DNA from: CAUJGP01 sp964612425
GTDB taxonomy: Bacteria > Bdellovibrionota > Bdellovibrionia > Bdellovibrionales > Bdellovibrionaceae
Reading direction: 5' to 3'
NCBI GenBank assembly: GCA_964612425.1
Contig: CAZTDX010000067.1
Span: 1-17,734 of the forward strand
Length of the DNA stretch: 17,734 nt
The notes under the pieces are model-generated. The model had not been told where the DNA came from. It saw only the letters and a program-made list of their open reading frames with translations, and searched no databases. Position 1 is the stretch's first letter. Each line of letters opens with the position of its first letter. Shown piece by piece: positions 13,890-17,734 of the stretch. Both the position numbers and the translations under genes were made by a program.

Positions 13890-15002
13890 ATGAAATCAAT
13901 ATTAAAAGTAAGCTTAACAAGCCTAATGATTATTGTGACAATGGCCTGTCAAAAAAAGAACGATTCTTCATCAGATATTACGCTTATAACACCGCAGATT
14001 CGCCCTCCGGTGCAAGCCTCATTATCATCAGCTTTAGTTTCTGGTGGCACGACAGCCTCTCTTCCTCTCACCGCTCCCAAAGGCAGTATCTCATCCAGCA
14101 GTATTGATTACACCACTACTTGCTCTTCAGATCCTGCGGCGGGAGACCCTTGCAGTAGCCTTACTTCCTCCACCAGATTACTCTGCATTGTTAAACAAAG
14201 ATTATTTTGCCCTGGTCCAACTGAGGTCCTTAATATGTTAAATGGAGTTGATGGCGATTTATCTGGAATTTCTCAACGCTCGACAGGTAAAGTTTCTTGT
14301 ATGGACAATGCTCTCGTTGATAGTACTTCGGACTTGGCCTTGCCAGGCGGAACAACCTTTACTCACTCACTTCAATGTAAAGATAGCTCAATTAATATGG
14401 CTTGGGGAAATGATACTGCGAGCAACACCTGGTATGTGCGACGAGCACAAGGTGCTGGAGCAAGTGTTTTCTCTATCACGAATGAAACTCAAGTAGAGGG
14501 CTATCTATGGCTACCTTCCAGCGATAAAAGTTTTAGCATGACAACCGAGTTACTCCACTTAAAGGCTGATAAAACGACTCAAACAGTAGAAATTACGGGT
14601 GGCGGAGTTGGAATGGGCTTTTGTTCATTTCATTTTATTTCTAATCCGAGCTACATATATATTGTTGGAAATCCCAATGGTGCCGGATTTACTTGTGATT
14701 ATGATGGCTCCTCTTCCGATAACTCCACAGACTGGGATGAGGTTTGTATAGATGCAACAACCCTCGCTCAATCCGCAAGTCTTTCTGATTGCGATAGTTT
14801 AAGAGCAAGTATTAGCTTATCAACATTAGGACGAGCACAAACTGTTGATGCTAGCAGTAATACAATATTAGCAACTGTAGCTCCAGCCCCAACAGGTTTA
14901 ACGTTGGTGACTTTTGACCTTGGAGATTTATTAAATAATCTATTCACTAATGCTGGAACCTTTCTCAGTGGTATTAGTGAATTCACCGTTGAATCTAAAT
15001 AA
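13890..15002 (+). CDS. Ser/Thr- and Cys-rich lipoprotein, unknown function
   Basis: This 370-aa predicted lipoprotein has a lipobox, LMIIVTMAC with Cys20, so the mature protein is anchored by lipid at QKKNDSSSD. A Ser/Thr/Pro-rich linker (about 25-75) follows, then a domain with many cysteines (TTCSSDPAAGDPCSSL, RLLCIVKQRLFCPGP, VSCMDN, LQCKDS, MGFCSF, FTCDYD), suited to disulfides outside the cytoplasm. The segment PGPTEVLNMLNGVDGDLSGI is striking but I cannot assign it to a family. AAGGAG lies 5-6 nt before the ATG. It has a 175-bp upstream gap with the pseudogene tail, and a hairpin terminator follows at 15026, so it is probably monocistronic. Surface or outer-membrane location is inferred. 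Confidence 0.75.
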   Translation: MKSILKVSLTSLMIIVTMACQKKNDSSSDITLITPQIRPPVQASLSSALVSGGTTASLPLTAPKGSISSSSIDYTTTCSSDPAAGDPCSSLTSSTRLLCIVKQRLFCPGPTEVLNMLNGVDGDLSGISQRSTGKVSCMDNALVDSTSDLALPGGTTFTHSLQCKDSSINMAWGNDTASNTWYVRRAQGAGASVFSITNETQVEGYLWLPSSDKSFSMTTELLHLKADKTTQTVEITGGGVGMGFCSFHFISNPSYIYIVGNPNGAGFTCDYDGSSSDNSTDWDEVCIDATTLAQSASLSDCDSLRASISLSTLGRAQTVDASSNTILATVAPAPTGLTLVTFDLGDLLNNLFTNAGTFLSGISEFTVESK

Positions 15003-15068
15003 TAACACTTTTCATTAATTCCGATAACGGACTCCTAATTACGGAGCCCGTTAAATAATAACACTTTT
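14996..15068. repeat. 17-bp direct repeat flanking the lipoprotein terminator
   Basis: TAAATAATAACACTTTT occurs exactly at 14996-15012 (covering the lipoprotein stop codon) and again at 15052-15068. The offset of 56 bp spans the terminator hairpin. It probably reflects a small tandem duplication. Confidence 0.7.
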
Positions 15069-15070
15069 TT
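15026..15070 (+). terminator. Terminator of the lipoprotein gene
   Basis: AACGG-A-CTCC (15026-15035) pairs with GGAG-C-CCGTT (15043-15052), 9 bp with one A/C mismatch and a 7-nt loop. The T-run (15065-15070) follows only after a 12-nt AT-rich stretch. It is therefore a slightly imperfect intrinsic terminator, placed 24 bp after the stop. Confidence 0.55.
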
Positions 15071-15122
15071 GTGAAGCCCCAAACACTCACACCTCTTAAA
15101 TTCAAACTACAAACGTATCCAC

Positions 15123-15579
15123 TCAACTACGAAGGGCCCGAAGTATCATTCCTGTAACAACTTCATTTGAATTTGAAAATGTTATTTTAATATTTGGATG
15201 ATGTTTTTGAAATACTCGAAATATTTCATCAGCAAATGCTTGTCCAATCATTTTAACCTTTGAAAAATCAAAAATGATTTTTTTGTAAGAATCTAATCCT
15301 AATAAAATCCTCTTTGCTTGGGATCTTGATAATAATTCCCTATCAGCAGTTAACTTAACTCTGTAGTTAGCTCTATCAAACTCAAAATCATCATTTGCAT
15401 ATTCATCAAAAAGAGATTTCAAAGATTTTTTTGATTTAGTTTTTATGTAAAAAGATACTTTTGTTCCAGTTGCACTCCTTTGCTCACCAGTCTTGTAATA
15501 TTAAAATGTTTTGAAAGCATCTGAGATGTGCAAGCTGGGTTCAGCTTTACAAAAGAAATGATTTTTCCCTTATTTTCAT
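15123..15579 (-). pseudogene. Internally deleted HTH-HATPase-STAS-like (DUF4325) regulator
   Basis: The C-terminal 99 codons (from 15422, only a TTG start) encode a STAS-like DUF4325 domain: LLSRSQAKRILLGLDSYKKI, IGQAFADEIFRVF, then FSNSNEVV. The same frame stays open upstream to 15500 and gives TGEQRSATGTKVSFYI, the usual end of a HATPase domain, before an in-frame TAA at 15501-15503. A proper gene start lies further up: GGAG (15587-15590) and ATG at 15577-15579 giving MKIREK. One extra A in the following A-run would continue IISFVKLNPACTSQMLSKHF and then NITR, a typical N-terminal HTH. The parts therefore fit one gene that lost most of its HATPase core and suffered frameshifts. A complete relative would be about 300-350 aa. 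The STAS-like piece alone could still be translated, but no Shine-Dalgarno supports it. Confidence 0.75.
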
Positions 15580-15615
15580 CTTAAGTCTCCTTTGAATAAG
15601 AAACACTATTTCATC

Positions 15616-15659
15616 AATTGTAAACAAATTCTTAATATAATTGTCAACAGTTTACAATT
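15616..15659. promoter_or_regulatory. Operator-like repeats upstream of the STAS-like pseudogene
   Basis: AATTGTCAAC-A-GTTTACAATT (15639-15659) is a 21-bp palindrome with one mismatch. A third half-site, AATTGTAAAC, lies at 15616-15625 and is a perfect inverted match to 15650-15659. On the reverse strand TTGACA (15646-15641) could serve as a -35 inside the palindrome, with TACAAT (15621-15616) as a -10 at 19 bp. Overlap of operator and promoter suggests repression, perhaps once by the HTH protein of this gene. Confidence 0.6.
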
Positions 15660-15676
15660 ATACTAAGAAAGGTTGC

Positions 15677-15824
15677 ATGGGACAAAAACATCAAGATGAA
15701 CACTAGACATCACCCATTCTTTGGACCGCTTCTAGCTAGAATAACTTCAAATGGGACAAAGAATTTAATTATAAAAGTTTCAGAAGCTAGCAGTTTTACT
15801 CGACAAACAAAGCCCATTATGTGA
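15677..15824 (+). pseudogene. Possible frameshifted small gene remnant
   Basis: AAAGG lies 4 nt before an ATG at 15677, but that frame stops after nine codons (MGQKHQDEH). Removing one A from the CAAAAAC run would join it to a frame open to the TGA ending at 15824 (from ATG 15696: MNTRHHPFFGPLLARITSNG, then ...RQTKPIM). I do not recognise the product. The good ribosome-binding site just past an operator makes a former gene plausible, but the evidence is thin. The rest of 15580-15916 holds only regulatory sequence. Confidence 0.3.
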
Positions 15825-15873
15825 AAAAAAGCGGCTTATAATTTTACCTTAATTTAAGGATTTTATACATAAA

Positions 15874-15913
15874 TATACTTTACTGAGTAATCACTCACTA
15901 AGTATGTACTCAG
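15874..15913 (+). promoter_or_regulatory. Promoter/operator of the TetR-type gene
   Basis: TATACT (15874-15879) is a fair -10; no clear -35 is seen. Directly after it lie nested inverted repeats: TGAGT-AATC-ACTCA (15884-15897), and CTGAGTA (15883-15889) with TACTCAG (15907-15913). Such a site overlapping the start of transcription is the usual arrangement for autorepression by a TetR-family protein, encoded immediately downstream. Confidence 0.5.
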
Positions 15914-15916
15914 CCA

Positions 15917-16360
15917 ATGGAAAAAATCACACGGAAAGAACAAAAGGAACAAACCCGCCAAGCGCTTGTTAAGCAAGCGGAATCCCTCTTTTCAAAGCAG
16001 GGGATTTCTCACACCACGACAACGGAGATTGCCAAAAAACTAAAAGTCTCTCATGGAACACTCTTCGTTCATTTTCCAACCAGAGAGGATCTTATAAAGT
16101 CCGTGGTCGATGATTTTGGAGAACAACTTGGAAGTTCATTCAATGAAAATCTTAATTTTGAATTAAAACTTAGTGTTTTACTTAAAGCTCATCCCAAAGT
16201 CCTTAGCGAATATGAGGATTTTTATCGGCGCCTTATCGCTGAATCTCAACAACTTCCACCCGGCTCCAATACCATCAAAAATGATAAAGACGTTCTTTAT
16301 TTTTGCACTAAAAAGTGCAAAGAACGCTTCTTAAAATCACCAGAAAAATTTATCAAATAG
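15917..16360 (+). CDS. TetR-family regulator with short body and half YHS domain
   Basis: This 147-aa protein starts as a standard TetR/AcrR repressor. Helix 1 is RQALVKQAESLFSKQGI and the HTH is TEIAKKLKVSHGTLFVHFPT (about 36-55), then EDLIKSVVDDF. The ligand-binding domain begins (FYRRLIAESQQLPPG, 102-116) but stops far short of the usual 190-220 aa. From residue 120 the sequence becomes DVLYFCTKKCKERFLKSPEKF, the C-terminal half of a YHS metal-binding domain with C130 and C134. The N-terminal half, with its CGM motif, is absent. An in-frame internal deletion of a longer TetR-YHS protein, or a recent fusion, would explain this. DNA binding may remain; ligand sensing is doubtful. There is no Shine-Dalgarno before ATG 15917. 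Palindromes at 15883-15913 suggest autoregulation. Confidence 0.75.
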   Translation: MEKITRKEQKEQTRQALVKQAESLFSKQGISHTTTTEIAKKLKVSHGTLFVHFPTREDLIKSVVDDFGEQLGSSFNENLNFELKLSVLLKAHPKVLSEYEDFYRRLIAESQQLPPGSNTIKNDKDVLYFCTKKCKERFLKSPEKFIK

Positions 16361-16381
16361 CATTCAATGCTTTATATTTTT
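16359..16381 (+). terminator. Weak hairpin with T-rich tail after the TetR gene
   Basis: AGCAT-TCA-ATGCT (16359-16371) makes a 5-bp stem overlapping the stop codon, followed by TTATATTTTT. The stem is short, so this is only a possible terminator between two converging genes. Confidence 0.35.
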
Positions 16382-16392
16382 GATGAAATTTT

Positions 16393-17706
16393 TTATAAAA
16401 TATTCGCGGCAAGCTCTGCTAACTCTGATCGCTCACCTTTAGAAAGAGTGACATGCCCTGAAATGGGGTGTCCTTTAAATCTTTCTACAGCATAAGTTAG
16501 ACCTGAGTTTGCAGCATCAACGTATGGATTATCAATTTGATAAACATCCCCCGTTAAAACAACTTTCGTTCCTTGCCCTGCCCGAGTTACAATAGTTTTA
16601 ATTTCATGAGGTGTCAGGTTTTGAGCCTCATCTACAATCAAATATTGTTTAGGAATACTTCGACCGCGAATATAAGTTAGCGGCTCAATGTTCAACATAC
16701 CTTGATTGATCAACTCTTGTGCTCTTCCAGCGGCTTTTTTATCTGCGCCCATCAAAAATTCCACGTTATCAAATATGGGCTGCATCCAAGGATTTAGTTT
16801 TTGCTCAATGTCTCCTGGCAAATAACCAATATCACGACCCATAGGAAATATAGGACGACTCACCAACAAGCGCTGAAAACGCCCTTCATCGAGAGTTTTA
16901 AAAAGTCCAGCGGCGATGGCTAATAATGTTTTTCCTGTTCCAGCTTTTCCAACCAATGATACAAATAAAATTTCATCATTTAAAAGTGAATCTAAAGCAA
17001 AGCTTTGCTCTACGTTTCGAGGATGGATACCCCAAATATTTTCCGTGTGCATAATCAATGGAACAATTGCCTTTTCTTTATGACAATAGCGACCAACGGC
17101 ACTGTGATTACCGTTTCCAGCGGTTTTCATAATAACGTATTCATTGGCAAGAAGTTTTGTCGTCTCTGGAACTTGAAATCTCTTTAGATGATAGAATTGA
17201 TCAATCTGCTCAGACGTAGCTTCAATTTCTTTGTAACCTTCGTAAAGGTCATCGGTAGAGACATTATCAGGTTCATAGTCTTTGGCATTAACCCCAAGTA
17301 CATCTGCTTTAATTCGAAGATTAATGTCCTTTGTGATAAATTCAACAGGGTTTTTTGGATATTGTTTTTGCAGAGCAAGAGCTGTTGCTAAAATTCGATT
17401 GTCGACTTTATCTTCATGCAACAGTCCAACCTGTGCAGCATCGATGGTAATATAAATGACAGTTTCGCTGTTGTCGAGTTGAACTCCACCTGAGAGTGAA
17501 CCCTTCTCTCTAAGCACGTCCACAAAACGACTAAAATGTCTGGCGTTTCGACCATTCTCGCCTAAATCACGCTTAAAGCGATCAATCTCTTCAATAACTG
17601 AGATGGGAATATAAACATCTGCATCTTGAAACTTACAAATTGCTAAGGCATCAAATAAAATAACATTAGTATCAACCACAATTTTACGCCGCTTTAACTT
17701 TGCCAA
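16393..17706 (-). CDS. PIN-PhoH protein (PhoH2-type ATPase/ribonuclease)
   Basis: This 437-aa protein joins an N-terminal PIN nuclease domain (about 1-145) to a C-terminal PhoH ATPase (about 230-437). PIN acidic residues are D12 in IVVDTNVILFD, E39/E40 in SVIEEIDRFKR, D102 in HEDKVDNRILATAL and D127 in FITKDINLR. The PhoH part has Walker A GKAGTGKT (253-260), SRPIFPMGRDIGYLPGD, Walker B YLIVDEAQNLTP (355-366) and VVLTGDVYQID. PhoH2 proteins of this form are described as RNA-cleaving, RNA-unwinding enzymes, often as part of toxin-like modules, but no antitoxin gene is visible. The start is TTG at 17706, with GGAGG about 8 nt upstream. All expected catalytic residues are present, so the protein is likely functional. 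Confidence 0.92.
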   Translation of the reverse strand: MAKLKRRKIVVDTNVILFDALAICKFQDADVYIPISVIEEIDRFKRDLGENGRNARHFSRFVDVLREKGSLSGGVQLDNSETVIYITIDAAQVGLLHEDKVDNRILATALALQKQYPKNPVEFITKDINLRIKADVLGVNAKDYEPDNVSTDDLYEGYKEIEATSEQIDQFYHLKRFQVPETTKLLANEYVIMKTAGNGNHSAVGRYCHKEKAIVPLIMHTENIWGIHPRNVEQSFALDSLLNDEILFVSLVGKAGTGKTLLAIAAGLFKTLDEGRFQRLLVSRPIFPMGRDIGYLPGDIEQKLNPWMQPIFDNVEFLMGADKKAAGRAQELINQGMLNIEPLTYIRGRSIPKQYLIVDEAQNLTPHEIKTIVTRAGQGTKVVLTGDVYQIDNPYVDAANSGLTYAVERFKGHPISGHVTLSKGERSELAELAANIL

Positions 17707-17734
17707 TGAGAAGCCCTCCTCTATTATTGCACTC

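Noticed and set aside
15782..15817. Short reverse-strand open frame (MGFVCRVKLLAS...)
   Set aside because: It is only about 35 codons long, has no ribosome-binding site and no recognisable features.
16393..17706. A PhoH2 toxin-antitoxin module
   Set aside because: Only 28 bp upstream are visible and no antitoxin-like small gene can be seen on either side.
1..17734. CRISPR array, prophage or defence island
   Set aside because: There are no regularly spaced direct repeats, phage structural genes, integrases or recognisable defence genes.

Overview
The window looks like chromosomal DNA of a motile, low-to-medium GC Gram-negative bacterium, most plausibly a Bdellovibrionota (Bdellovibrio/Bacteriovorax-type) member. 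That is inferred from the mix of a stand-alone CheY-CheX pair, FliL, flagellar-sigma-like promoters, many secreted or lipoprotein products of unknown function, an orphan CpaF-type ATPase and a PIN-PhoH protein. No rRNA, tRNA, CRISPR array or intact insertion sequence is visible.

Layout. Positions 1-66 may hold the last 22 codons of a forward gene. Positions 139-369 form a large imperfect palindrome, followed at 419-487 by one arm of a second, dispersed palindromic repeat. From 3466 down to 533 a reverse-strand cluster encodes an exported protein, a two-TM HAMP protein, an OmpR-type response regulator and a TfoX-N-like protein. Divergent from it, 3562-5097 encodes one polypeptide that joins an RluA-type pseudouridine synthase to an RlmI/RlmK-type methyltransferase. 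A LuxR-HTH protein and a hotdog acyl-CoA thioesterase follow on the reverse strand (6017-5127). cheY-cheX run forward (6280-7215). An exported protein with a His-Gly/Cys-Gly signature (7994-7251) and fliL (8784-8272) run in reverse.

A compact forward cluster begins at 9021: a 92-aa protein, a secreted cupredoxin-fold protein without copper ligands, a CpaF/TadA secretion ATPase, a protein with a degenerate histidine-kinase H-box, and enolase. A very good match to the flagellar sigma-28 consensus lies at 8943-8969. Two weaker matches precede cheY and fliL, which suggests that the chemotaxis/flagellar genes and the CpaF cluster share motility-stage control. The CpaF cluster is the best candidate here for an undescribed functional unit.

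The right third shows gene decay. It has a frameshifted aldo/keto reductase fragment (13490-13755), a HTH-HATPase-STAS-like regulator with an internal deletion (15579-15123), a possible frameshifted small gene, and a TetR regulator whose ligand domain runs into half of a YHS domain. Palindromic operator-like sequences separate them. A 370-aa Ser/Cys-rich lipoprotein (13890-15002) and a complete PIN-PhoH ATPase (17706-16393) are intact. A second palindrome family, with terminal sequence TTTTTCAGCAGAATCT, occurs in full, half or eroded form at about six intergenic places. It sits mostly at gene 3' ends.
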